NCBI RefSeq assembly: GCF_001610835.1
Contig: NZ_CP011270.1
Span: forward strand, 7,458,001-7,522,000
Length of the DNA: 64,000 nt
Direction of reading: 5' to 3'
From: Planctomyces sp. SH-PL14
Lineage (GTDB): Bacteria; Planctomycetota; Planctomycetia; Planctomycetales; Planctomycetaceae
Shown: positions 47,901-55,368 of the stretch, piece by piece
Position numbering within the stretch: position 1 is the stretch's first letter
Layout: every line of letters begins with the position of its first letter
Translations under genes and position numbers: made by a program
The notes under the pieces: generated by a model
The model's input: the letters and a program-made list of their open reading frames with translations, nothing else
Told to the model about the DNA's origin: nothing
The model's database searches: none

Positions 47901-48122
47901 GATGAACATCGCGACCGGGTTCACGACGTCGGGCTCGGACGCCACGATCTCGACGTGAAACCCTTCGGGAACGGTCATCCTCTGGACCGCCTGCTCCGGC
48001 GTCAGCGCGGGGCCGGGGGGCCGGTCATGGCGGCGGGGAACGGCGATCTTCTGACCGAAGGCCGGGACCTGTGCCAACAGCAGCAGGGCGAGAAGACTCG
48101 ACGAAAGACGCGCCGGCGACAT
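44970..48122 (-). CDS. PVC-type heme-binding CxxCH cytochrome with HEAT-like region
   Basis: This is a 1050-residue secreted protein. A signal peptide (SSSLLALLLLAQVPAFGQ) is followed by an NHL/beta-propeller-like domain (residues about 35-440): FHVEIVASEPDVVNPVAMFI, ESFEYPRREPGPGRDRIKVL, EDTDDDGKVDKVTIFAEGLN and LPNSLTWGPDGWLYGLNG. A helical HEAT-like region follows (about 450-880), and a single-heme c-type domain near the C-terminus has VCAQCHK (about residue 915) in GQAVFKKVCAQCHKIYGEGV. This is the planctomycete 'PVC-type heme-binding CxxCH protein' layout. Electron transfer linked to oxidation of an organic substrate is inferred. CGGAGTGTCTTG precedes the ATG at 48122. Confidence 0.93.
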   Translation of the reverse strand: MSPARLSSSLLALLLLAQVPAFGQKIAVPRRHDRPPGPALTPEQAVQRMTVPEGFHVEIVASEPDVVNPVAMFIDEKGRFWVTESFEYPRREPGPGRDRIKVLEDTDDDGKVDKVTIFAEGLNIPSGIAVGYGGVWVANAPDLLFLQDTDGDLKADKTEVLVSGFGRTDTHELPNSLTWGPDGWLYGLNGVFNYCDVHYGPKNPNFKADHPGWKFTCAVWRIHPRTKEFQIWAEGTSNPWGIAFNDDGEMFLSACVIDHLWHMTETGYYIRQGGPYPPHTWPIGSIVKHKHQKAAYCGITWFDSDCYPEPYRNVLYMGNIHGGCINADILARNGSTYAGKPHPGFPAKTGAFDLPDNTIAKTGDEKSPKLADLLTANDPWFMPVVQKTGPDGCLYILDWYDRYHCYQDANADPDGIDRGNGRLYRLVYGERKKPAVRDLATLEPTKLADAALNGGNEYVRETARQILAEKLSAKDAGSKPALDLLHATVANPKAPQAKRLRALWTLASGEKLLAADDLTLAMETRDVVTAWSLRLLADRGGEFRELWGAYVAGFALKGSVAGDDLSVALQSIIAFSKLRDGEASTLASTKVAFLGALLNVGHKDPLIPSIVWQNLHPLLAQEAAVDTLLDLAQGDDVQGLEALMPRALARIQSRPDLTPAQTVRIYERLSEGAKVGREAAGSLLVSLVNDVQSGAIHGERRAALKQAFTPKLAAILAKGPDTGHHWPALLLSGSWGDPQGVSAIKAALEAKPDDNRQIELLKALIASGDVAALEWSRQLLDRPALQEQVLFLMSRMDRPEVGQAVVRKYSALGPQVQPKAIELLTQRGPWAGELLAAVEQKQIAKEALNLNQLRRVGTFKDESVQNRFKALYGVLREGRNPNREQVINQTRDFLNGTPGDPMRGQAVFKKVCAQCHKIYGEGVEVGPDITSNGRASFEQMLSNVLDPSLVIGNGYQARILITADGRVLTGLPVEDSPERVILKVQGGKTETIPRDQIDEFRASEVSMMPEQLEKQLTPQELADLFSFIGLDKPPTDPAAKRLPGVPAHGK

Positions 48123-48429
48123 CAAGACACTCCGTGAGCGGGGAGCGAAGGAAGTTTCATCAGGATCGAGCGGCAGCCACGCGGACGTCGTCCCCTGGCC
48201 GATCGCCGATCCTATTGAAGTCGCGCCCAAGTCGCGAGCAATCAGCGCCCGTTGATGACACGCGCGCTCCGGCCCGAGACTCTGCGCGGGACGGGCTGTA
48301 AAGAATGTCGAAAGAAAGTTGGAATTGCGCCCTCACCCGGGCCGGCGCTCCCCGGCTCATACCGCTGGCCACCGAAGTCCGCTAAAGTTCCTGCAATCTG
48401 GATGTCATGAAGCGCGGTAGAGGTCGTGC
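48123..48429. promoter_or_regulatory. Divergent region before the MoxR gene
   Basis: These 307 bases lie between the cytochrome start and the MoxR GTG. Nothing coding was recognised and no repeat copy is present. The last bases (AGCGCGGTAGAGGTC) offer a weak GAGG ribosome binding site. Confidence 0.35.
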
Positions 48430-49368
48430 GTGAGCGAGCATCATGAGTGGTTGCGGGCCGTTGAGAAGAACATCTCGCAGGCGATTCTGGGAAAGTCAGA
48501 TGTCATTCGCCTGGCTCTCGTCGCCCTGCTGGCGGAAGGGCACCTGCTGATTGAAGACGCCCCCGGCGTGGGGAAGACGTCGCTTGCCAAGGCGATCGCG
48601 CACACGCTGGGCTGCAAGTTCACCCGTCTTCAGTGCACGCCCGACATGCTCCCGGGGGACATCCTCGGGACGAGCGTGTTCCTCCCCAACAAGGGGGAGT
48701 TCGAGTTCCGCCCGGGGCCGCTGTTCACGAACCTGCTCCTGACCGACGAAATCAACCGCACCACGCCGCGAACCCAGAGCGCGCTGCTGGAAGCGATGAT
48801 GGAGCGGCAGATCTCGATCGACGGGCAGACCTACAAGCTCCCCCGCCCTTTCATGGTGCTGGCGACGCAGAACCCGCTCGAGTTCGAGGGGACCTACCCG
48901 CTGCCGGAGAACCAGCTCGACCGGTTCATGCTCTGCCTGGAGGTCGGGTATCCGGACCGTGAGGCGGAGAAGAACGCCCTTATCAACCACCGGCACGGCG
49001 AACCGTCCGACGAGCTGCACGCGATCCTGACTCCCGAGCGGCTGATCGAGCTGCAGACCCTGACGCATCACGTCCGGGTGGACGACGCGATCAACGACTA
49101 CATCCTCGACATCGTCGCCGCGACGCGGAAGCACAGCGAGCTCACGCTTGGCGTCAGCACCCGCGGAGCGATCACGTTCTCGAAGGCGGTCCAGGGGCTG
49201 GCGCTGGTCGAAGGGCGGGACTATGTGATTCCCGACGACGTGAAGCGGATGGCGATCCCGGTGCTGGCCCACCGCGTGATCGGCCGCGGCGTGATCCGCG
49301 AGGGGCAGCGGGACCGGACGCGGGCGGTCGTCCGTCAGATTCTCGATTCGGTCCCGGTTCCGAAGTAG
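48430..49368 (+). CDS. MoxR-type AAA+ ATPase
   Basis: This 312-residue AAA+ protein has Walker A (DAPGVGKTSLAKA), Walker B (LLLTDEINRTTPRTQSALLE), sensor 1 (VLATQNPLEFEGTYPLPENQ) and the LDRFMLCLEVGYPD block with its arginine finger; the C-terminal lid ends in VLAHRVIGRGV. MoxR ATPases act as chaperones, usually with von Willebrand-A domain proteins encoded next door. Here no DUF58 or vWA gene follows: a repeat copy and then the convergent aminotransferase gene do. The start is GTG. Partner proteins must lie elsewhere. Confidence 0.93.
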   Translation: MSEHHEWLRAVEKNISQAILGKSDVIRLALVALLAEGHLLIEDAPGVGKTSLAKAIAHTLGCKFTRLQCTPDMLPGDILGTSVFLPNKGEFEFRPGPLFTNLLLTDEINRTTPRTQSALLEAMMERQISIDGQTYKLPRPFMVLATQNPLEFEGTYPLPENQLDRFMLCLEVGYPDREAEKNALINHRHGEPSDELHAILTPERLIELQTLTHHVRVDDAINDYILDIVAATRKHSELTLGVSTRGAITFSKAVQGLALVEGRDYVIPDDVKRMAIPVLAHRVIGRGVIREGQRDRTRAVVRQILDSVPVPK

Positions 49369-49455
49369 CAATCTGGCTCCGCGAGGTGGGCCAGCAACTG
49401 TGTTCTGCGCGGGAGGCGCAGCTCAGGGGGCGAATGGGCTCGCACTGGTGTCTCA

Positions 49456-49776
49456 AACCGCGTCCTTGCCGGCGCAGCTCCGATAGCTCAAACCCAACGT
49501 GCTACGGCAGCCTGGGGTCAAGGGGGCCACGCCCCCTTGCCGCCGGAGGCACTCCTGTGAGGAACCGTGGTAAGCAACGGATGTTCGCGTTGTGGTACCC
49601 GCGTTGAGGACTCACCGCTCACTTTGGAATCCCTGCGGGTTGGTGAGGGGGCATCCAGCACGTTGTCCGCGCCTGGACACTCACTTCTTCAGACATCTCT
49701 CGACGAGAGGGCCTCCGGCGGGCAAAGGGGCGTTGCCCCTCTGCACTCCCCACCAGGGGTACCCCCTGGACCCCGG
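49456..49776 (-). repeat. Dispersed structured repeat, copy 10 (full length, reversed)
   Basis: This is a complete copy between two convergent genes. It has the short variable segment and the CTCTCGTCGAGAG variant. Its first hairpin is lengthened to CCAGGGG-gta-CCCCTGG, adding one pair on both arms as in copy 7. It ends in the conserved AACCGCGTCCTTGCCGG. Confidence 0.93.
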
Positions 49777-49848
49777 TTTTGGGGCCGGTAAGGCTGGTGG
49801 ACGCCGATGCCTTCAGCTCAGTTGCGAACTGGCGGCGGCCCCGAACCC

Positions 49849-50712
49849 TCACTTCTCGCCGCGGGCGAACTTCTTGAACCGCTGCCGCAGGTCCTGCGTG
49901 ATCGGCCCCGGCGTTCCCGCCCCGATCACGCGACCGTCGATCTTCACGACCGGGATGACTTCCGCCGCGGTTCCCGTCAGGAACAGCTCGTCAGCGACAT
50001 AGACGTCATGCCGGATCAACGTGCACTCCTGAACGGTGATCCCCGCCTCGCGGGCGAGCTGCATGACGGCGTTGCGGGTGATCCCCTCCAGGATCCCGGC
50101 GTCGGGACCGGGGGTCTTGAGGACACCGTTCTTCACGAGGAAAATGTTGTCCCCCGTGCACTCGGCGACTTCCCCCTTGTGGTTCAGCATCAGGGCTTCG
50201 GCACAGCCCGCGTCGGTCCCTTCGATCTTCGCCAGGATGTTGTTGAGGTAGTTCAGCGACTTGATCCGGGCGCTCAGCGCGCCGGGATGGTTCCGGATCG
50301 TGCTGGCGGTGATGATCGCCATTCCCTTTTCGTACAGCTCATCCGGGTAGAGCGTGATCGTGTCGGCAATGACGATGACCTGCGGGTCGCTCGTCTTGCG
50401 GATGTCGAGCCCCAGGGCCCCTGCCCCGCGGGTGACGACCAGCCGGACGTAGCCGTCGACGATGCCGTTGGCCGCCACCGTCTCCTGGACCGCCTTCGTC
50501 ATTGCCTCGGGCGTCATCGGGATTTCGAGTCGGATCGCCTTGGCGCTCTCGTAGAGCCGTTCGACGTGCTCCTTCAGCAGGAACACGTTCTTGCTGTAGA
50601 CCCGGATCCCTTCGAACACTCCGTCGCCGTAAAGCAGCCCGTGGTCGTAGACGTTGACGACGGCCTGTTCCTTCGGAAGCAGCTTGCCGTTGATGAAGAC
50701 TTTGACGGACAT
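49849..50712 (-). CDS. ilvE: Branched-chain amino acid aminotransferase
   Basis: This 287-residue class IV (fold type IV) PLP enzyme starts VKVFINGKLLPKEQAVVNVY and contains GLLYGDGVFEGIRVY. The PLP-binding lysine is in ALSARIKSLNYLNNILAK, and the GEVAECTGDNIFLVKNG block and ELFLTGTAAEVIPVVKIDGR close the site. These place it with IlvE rather than D-amino acid aminotransferase or DABA lyase, although the class is hard to split by eye. It would transaminate leucine, isoleucine and valine. It lies downstream of the transporter ATPase gene on the same strand after 169 bases and may share the transcript. Confidence 0.9.
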   Translation of the reverse strand: MSVKVFINGKLLPKEQAVVNVYDHGLLYGDGVFEGIRVYSKNVFLLKEHVERLYESAKAIRLEIPMTPEAMTKAVQETVAANGIVDGYVRLVVTRGAGALGLDIRKTSDPQVIVIADTITLYPDELYEKGMAIITASTIRNHPGALSARIKSLNYLNNILAKIEGTDAGCAEALMLNHKGEVAECTGDNIFLVKNGVLKTPGPDAGILEGITRNAVMQLAREAGITVQECTLIRHDVYVADELFLTGTAAEVIPVVKIDGRVIGAGTPGPITQDLRQRFKKFARGEK

Positions 50713-50881
50713 GGAATCTCGACGGGAGGCGGGGGGTGAAGCGGAGCAGGTCGACAGAGAGGCCCGAAGCCGACGTGACCTGCCGGGGCGGAGCGATCAC
50801 CGCCTGCGGGATCAACGGCCGACAAATGGGCCGCATAAGACAGCTCGGACCCACCGCGACGCCGCCGGAAACGGCACGATT

Positions 50882-51625
50882 TCAGGCAGCCTCTTCCAGC
50901 CCCTGAATCCGCCCCTCGGCCAGCCGGACAATCCGCTGCGCCTTGTGGGCTATGGCGTTATCGTGAGTGACCATGATGATAGTCAGCTTCTCGTCGGCGT
51001 TCAAACGGGTCAGAACGTCCATGATCTCCTGCCCTGTATGGACATCGAGATTCCCGGTGGGTTCGTCCGCAAGCAGAATTTGAGGGCGGCCGATCAGGGC
51101 CCGGGCGATCGCGGCCCGCTGCATTTCCCCCCCGGAGAGCTCCGACGGCCGATGGCTCATCCGGTGCCCCAGACCGACCCGCTGCAGGATCTCCTTGGCC
51201 GAGTCCCGGAATTCCCGCCGCCGCTTCAGGTAGGTCCAGACGGGATACCGGATCATCAGTGGCGAGAGGACGTTCTCGAGAAGCGTCAGTTCCGGCAGCA
51301 GGTGGTAGAACTGGAACACGAAGCCGAAGACCCGGTTCCGCAGTTCGTCGCGGGTCGTCAGCGGCAGGTCGTCGATGCGGTGGCCGTCGAGACGGACCTC
51401 GCCGTTCTCCGGGGTGTCGAGCAGCCCCATGACGTGCAGGAGCGTGCTCTTGCCAGAGCCCGACTGGCCGATGATCGTGACGAATTCCCCCCGTCCGACG
51501 CTGACATCCACTCCCCGCAGGACGGGAACGGTCCCCGCTCCCTTGCGGTAGGCTTTGCTGAGGGCCACCGCACGGATGTGGGACTCACGGGGCTTCGAGG
51601 CCGGCAGAGGGAGGATGGCGGACAT
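50882..51625 (-). CDS. lolD: ABC transporter ATPase of the LolD/MacB type
   Basis: This 247-residue ATPase has Walker A (IGQSGSGKSTLLHVMG), a Q-loop (VFQFYHLLPELTLLENVL), the signature LSGGEMQRAAIARALIGRPQ and Walker B (ILLADEPTGNLD). The sequence around ALSKAYRKGAGTVPVLRGVD matches LolD, the ATPase of the lipoprotein-releasing LolCDE exporter and its MacB cousins. It follows the permease gene (order permease, ATPase), with a 106-base gap holding an inverted repeat. Function: driving lipoprotein or substrate release from the inner membrane. Confidence 0.9.
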   Translation of the reverse strand: MSAILPLPASKPRESHIRAVALSKAYRKGAGTVPVLRGVDVSVGRGEFVTIIGQSGSGKSTLLHVMGLLDTPENGEVRLDGHRIDDLPLTTRDELRNRVFGFVFQFYHLLPELTLLENVLSPLMIRYPVWTYLKRRREFRDSAKEILQRVGLGHRMSHRPSELSGGEMQRAAIARALIGRPQILLADEPTGNLDVHTGQEIMDVLTRLNADEKLTIIMVTHDNAIAHKAQRIVRLAEGRIQGLEEAA

Positions 51626-51630
51626 GGGAG

Positions 51631-51724
51631 AGTTGTCAGTGGTCGGTTTTCAGTTGTCAGTCAGAGCAGGTTCCGCGGTCTCGGCGTCAGCGATCAGCGG
51701 TCTGGCTGAAAACTGACAACTGAG
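51631..51724. repeat. Inverted repeat between permease and ATPase genes, CAGTTTTCAGT family
   Basis: The left arm contains AGTTGTCAGTGG and GTTTTCAGTTGTCAGTCAG. The right arm is GGCTGAAAACTGACAACTGA. Arms pair with offset because they are built of short direct repeats. This is the second copy of the family seen between groES and groEL. Both copies sit inside operons, not at their ends. Confidence 0.8.
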
Positions 51725-51731
51725 GACTTCC

Positions 51732-53315
51732 TTACTCGTATCGCAACGCCTGGACCGGGTGCAGCCGCGAGGCGTAGCGGGCCGGGAGGACGCTGGCGAG
51801 GATCGCGATCACGATCGCGCCGAACGCGACCCAGAAGACCATCGTGGGGGTCACCTTGGTCGGGATCTCGTGGAAGTAGTAGATGTTCTCGTCGAACACC
51901 TTATGTCCCATGAACCACGAGACGACCATCTCGACCTCGTTGATGTAATGCACGATCCCGAGGCCCAGCAGCACCCCCACGCCGCTCCCGACGATCCCCA
52001 GCGAAAGGCCGTAGGAGAGGAAGATCGACATGACCCCGTGCGAGGTCGCTCCGAGGGCCTTGAGGATTCCGATGTCCTTCGTCTTCTCGACGACGATCAT
52101 GTAGAAGATCGCCAGGATGCCGAACCCGGCCACGGCGATGATCAGGAACAGCAGCACGTTCAGGATCGCCGCTTCGATTTCGACCGCCTGCAGCAGCGGT
52201 CCCTGCTCCTGTTCCCAGGTCCGGACGTTGAGCAGCCCGAGGTCGAGGGACCGGCGGAGCTTTTCGACGACCATCGGCGCGTTGGCGTAGTCCTTGAGTT
52301 TGATCTGGATGTTCGTGACGGAGCCCTGCCGCCAGTCGCCGTGGTTGGTCCCCTGCCCCGGCATGGGGAGGAGCATCCCGCGGACCCGCTGGAGCTCTTC
52401 GAGGTTGCAGAAGACGAGGCTCGAGTCGTACTCGCTCATCCCGCAGCGGAAGATGTCGACGACCGTGGCCGACATGCTTCCCGGCTGGGGCGTCCCCGCT
52501 TTATAGGTCGTCAGGTTCACGTCCGTGCCGGGCTCGACCATCATGGTGGTGGTCTGCTTGCCGGTCTCTTTGTCCGGGTTGTGGAAGCTGACGAGTCCCT
52601 CGGCGACGAAGATCCGTGCCGGCTGCGCGGCATAGGGGTCGGCCGGGGCTGCCGACTCGGGAGGCGCCCCAAAGGGATTTCCGCCCGCATCGGGAGTGTC
52701 TGTGAATGGATTCTCACCGACCGCCGAGGCAGCCTCGACGGCGGGGCCGACCGGCACATCCTCACTCTGGGACTGTGCCTGGAACTGCTGCCGCATCCGG
52801 GTCGAATCGAGCCACTTCTTGCGGTTGTGGAGGGCCTGCTCCGAGAGGTCCCAGGAGAGAGGTGCGTTGGGATCCTTAAGCACCGTTGCCGGACCCGCCT
52901 CGGCGCCCGGGGCGCGGCGGCTGGCCAGGAAGGGGCGAAGGGGGCTGACGAGTTCCTTGGTCTCGGGGACGATGCCGACGATCGTGACCGGTCGTGGACA
53001 GTCGCGCCCGTACCAGTTGAACGACATCATGCCGTAGACTTCGACCGAGGGGGTCATGGCGGCGATGTGCTGGCCAGCCGCCTCTTCGATTTCTTTCATG
53101 AGACCGACGGGGTCTTCGATACCGTCGGTCGACATGGTCTGGACGCAGATGTCGGAGCGGATGCCGCGGATGCGGTCTTTCATCTGCGTGCTGAAGCCGG
53201 TCATCACGCTGTTGACGACGATCATCGTCGCCACGCCGAGCATCACGCTGATGATGCTGGCCAGTGCGATGAAGCGGGTGCGGAGATAGCGTAATGCCAG
53301 AAGCAGTTTGTACAT
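51732..53315 (-). CDS. LolC/LolE-like ABC transporter permease
   Basis: This 527-residue membrane protein has an N-terminal helix (FIALASIISVMLGVATMIVV) with the signature VVNSVMTGFSTQMKDRI, a large periplasmic domain, and three C-terminal helices (NVLLFLIIAVAGFGILAIFY, then IVEKTKDIGILKALGATSHG between helices, and IVIAILASVLPARYASRLHP). This is the FtsX/LolCE layout. A low-complexity insert rich in proline, alanine and glutamate (about residues 215-270, such as DTPDAGGNPFGAPPESAAPA) interrupts the periplasmic domain. The ATG at 53315 is preceded by AAGGGATTGCCCGC. It forms an exporter with the ATPase encoded downstream. Confidence 0.9.
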   Translation of the reverse strand: MYKLLLALRYLRTRFIALASIISVMLGVATMIVVNSVMTGFSTQMKDRIRGIRSDICVQTMSTDGIEDPVGLMKEIEEAAGQHIAAMTPSVEVYGMMSFNWYGRDCPRPVTIVGIVPETKELVSPLRPFLASRRAPGAEAGPATVLKDPNAPLSWDLSEQALHNRKKWLDSTRMRQQFQAQSQSEDVPVGPAVEAASAVGENPFTDTPDAGGNPFGAPPESAAPADPYAAQPARIFVAEGLVSFHNPDKETGKQTTTMMVEPGTDVNLTTYKAGTPQPGSMSATVVDIFRCGMSEYDSSLVFCNLEELQRVRGMLLPMPGQGTNHGDWRQGSVTNIQIKLKDYANAPMVVEKLRRSLDLGLLNVRTWEQEQGPLLQAVEIEAAILNVLLFLIIAVAGFGILAIFYMIVVEKTKDIGILKALGATSHGVMSIFLSYGLSLGIVGSGVGVLLGLGIVHYINEVEMVVSWFMGHKVFDENIYYFHEIPTKVTPTMVFWVAFGAIVIAILASVLPARYASRLHPVQALRYE

Positions 53316-53504
53316 GCGGGCAATCCCTTGCCTTGGTTCGTGGCCGTCCGGGCCGCGCTCTCCGGCCGATTCCGCCGGTCGGGCGAGTCTACGAGCTTGC
53401 GGAGGTTGAGTCGAGAGGGAAAGTCGATGCCCGGACCGCGTCCTTGCCGGCGCGACTCCCATAGCTCAAACCCAACGTACTACGGCAGCCTGGGGTCAAG
53501 GGGG

Positions 53505-54981
53505 CAGCCCTTTGAAGGTGGCTATCCCGTGTTGGATCGCCGCTGCTTGAGAAGCCTGTCGGTCGAGATGTGCTGAGCCCTCGCGGCTGGACGTTTGGTG
53601 CGTGTCTTTGGACCACGAATCGATTTGCGATATCGCATGACATCGACGCTCTGGGCCCAGACGTGGAGCTGCCGGCTGAGAGCTTCGGTGGGAAGAGTTC
53701 CATACTGTTCCCATTGATCCGCCGGAATCGCGATCATCATCCCGACGTAGGTGCGGCTGAGCTCATCCGACATCCGCCAGTGCGAGAACTGCTCGTCAAC
53801 GAACTCCTGGCCATGAGCAGAAGCCAGAGCGGCCTGCACGACCGCCAGGACGTTGTAGCACGCAACCGCCGTGCAGAAGCCGAAGAGGGCCGCAGGCGGA
53901 TAGCCAAGGGTGTTGAGTTCACACCTCAGGTGTGTCGTCAGTTCCTGGAAGGCTGTCTCGATCGTCCATCGCTCCCGATACAGCTCAGCGACCTGTGCTG
54001 CGGTGACCTCACTGGCGGGCAGGTTCGTCAGCAAGTGGAGCGTGGAGTCGTGATCCCGGGTTGGTTCGTCCAACTCGATGGTGATTCTGCGGACCGGCAG
54101 GACCTCACCGGTTGTGGGATCCGTCAGGCGGACAGGCTCTTCCGTCAGGCGGCCGGAATCGCCCCGGCCGAGCGATTTGGCTTTCCCGGTAACCTCCCAT
54201 CGCAGCCGGCCCCGATGCTGCCGGGTGATGAAGAACGCGGCGTGTCGGGCCAGACAGAACAGGAGTTCGCTCGTACAGAAGTTCCGATCGTCGATCACCA
54301 CATCCTTGGGGTCGATCCCCTCCAACAGAGGCAGGCAGAGACGACACTCCTGGGTGTAGGCATCCAGACCAGGAATCACGTCCAGGATCATCCGCAGCTG
54401 GGGATCGAGCAGGACGACACACTGGCCCGGCAAGGCTCCGCCTCCTTGAGTTCGCAGCGGCTTGAGCCGATGCTCTGTTCCCTCCAGGTGGTTGCCGTCG
54501 AGAATCTTGACCCGGTATCCGGGAAGGAGGGGAGCCGCCATCGCCGGCAGCGTCCGGATCAGCTCGGCCATCTCAGAGGCGGTCTGCCGCACCAGTTCTC
54601 GGGACGTGGCCGGTTCGATATGCCCCAGTTTGTCGTAGAGAGCCCGGATGGAGACGGGAATCTGGGCCTTCTTCTGCTGATAGGCCCGATGAACGGACGG
54701 CGTGACACGACAGACGACCAGGCTCATGAGATCGACGACGGTCGAGAACAGAAGCTCCCGTTCGTACTGTCGGACAGCCGTCCGTTGAAACAGGGCATCC
54801 AATCTCTGCGGGGCGAAGACTTTCTCCAGCGTCGCCCGGGCCATAACACAAAGCGGAGCCTGCTGAATGAAGCGGTCGAGGACCGATTGACCAACCATGG
54901 TCGCCTCCTCCCTGGAAATCCTGTGCATGTCTCGACATGACACCGGTTTACCATGAAGGAGGATGCACCTTCAAAGGGCTG
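53505..54981 (-). mobile_element. IS4-family insertion sequence (1477 bp)
   Basis: The ends are perfect 16-bp inverted repeats: CAGCCCTTTGAAGGTG at the left and CACCTTCAAAGGGCTG at the right. The flanks carry an exact 11-bp target-site duplication, GGTCAAGGGGG (53494-53504 and 54982-54992). A single transposase gene fills the interior. IS4-family elements duplicate 10 to 13 bp, in agreement. Because inverted repeats and duplication are intact, the insertion looks recent. The target is the GC-rich stem of a dispersed repeat. Confidence 0.95.
53522..54898 (-). CDS. IS4-family DDE transposase
   Basis: This is a 458-residue transposase. The first catalytic aspartate lies in KILDGNHLEGTEHRLK (about residue 131). 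The second lies in VVIDDRNFCTSELLFC (about 202), and the glutamate in YRERWTIETAFQEL (about 309), the IS4 Y-R-E signature. The ATG at 54898 has GGGAGGAGGCGACC just upstream; a longer frame to 54943 lacks a comparable site. No internal stop or frameshift is seen, so the enzyme is probably active. Confidence 0.93.
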   Translation of the reverse strand: MVGQSVLDRFIQQAPLCVMARATLEKVFAPQRLDALFQRTAVRQYERELLFSTVVDLMSLVVCRVTPSVHRAYQQKKAQIPVSIRALYDKLGHIEPATSRELVRQTASEMAELIRTLPAMAAPLLPGYRVKILDGNHLEGTEHRLKPLRTQGGGALPGQCVVLLDPQLRMILDVIPGLDAYTQECRLCLPLLEGIDPKDVVIDDRNFCTSELLFCLARHAAFFITRQHRGRLRWEVTGKAKSLGRGDSGRLTEEPVRLTDPTTGEVLPVRRITIELDEPTRDHDSTLHLLTNLPASEVTAAQVAELYRERWTIETAFQELTTHLRCELNTLGYPPAALFGFCTAVACYNVLAVVQAALASAHGQEFVDEQFSHWRMSDELSRTYVGMMIAIPADQWEQYGTLPTEALSRQLHVWAQSVDVMRYRKSIRGPKTRTKRPAARAQHISTDRLLKQRRSNTG

Positions 54982-55368
54982 GGTCAAGGGGGCCACGCCC
55001 CCTTGCCGCCGGAGGCACTCCTATGAGGAACCGTGGCAAGAAACGGGCGTCCGATTTGTGGAACCGGCGTTGAGAACTCGCCGCTCGCGTTGGAATCCCC
55101 GCGGGTTGGTGAGGGGGCATCCGGCACGTCGTCCGCGTCTGGATACGTGCTCCTTCAGACATCTCTCGACGAGAGGGCCTCCGGCGGGCAAAGGGGCGTT
55201 GCCCCTCTGCACTCCCCACCAGGGTGCCCCTGGACCCGGTTGATAGGGCGCAATCACCCGTGCAGCTCGACCTTATGAAATGGGATTGTTTCCACGACTT
55301 CGTTGCCGTAGATTCATCAAGGTTTATACGGTTGGACCGTGTGCAGACCGCCGCAGGGAGGCAGCAGA

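Larger units (their letters stand above)
53433..55239 (-). repeat. Dispersed structured repeat, copy 11, interrupted by an IS element
   Basis: The element's tail lies at 53433-53504 and its remainder at 54982-55239; the gap between is the IS4-family insertion. Joining the two halves across the duplicated GGTCAAGGGGG restores a complete copy. The insertion point is in the CCTTGACCCC strand of the 3' hairpin. The copy has the short variable segment and the CTCTCGTCGAGAG variant. Confidence 0.92.

Noticed and set aside
49456-55239. ATG-led frames of about 75 codons inside the reverse strand of the repeat copies (M-x-x-NGRPLCGT ... GQASGGQRG)
   Set aside because: The first and second parts lie in different frames in copies 5 and 7, and a second frame (RGLVRGHTTRCPRLD ... 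PPAGKGALPLC) is just as open. Openness follows from GC richness and the hairpin constraint, so I do not call a gene; the observation is kept as a finding.
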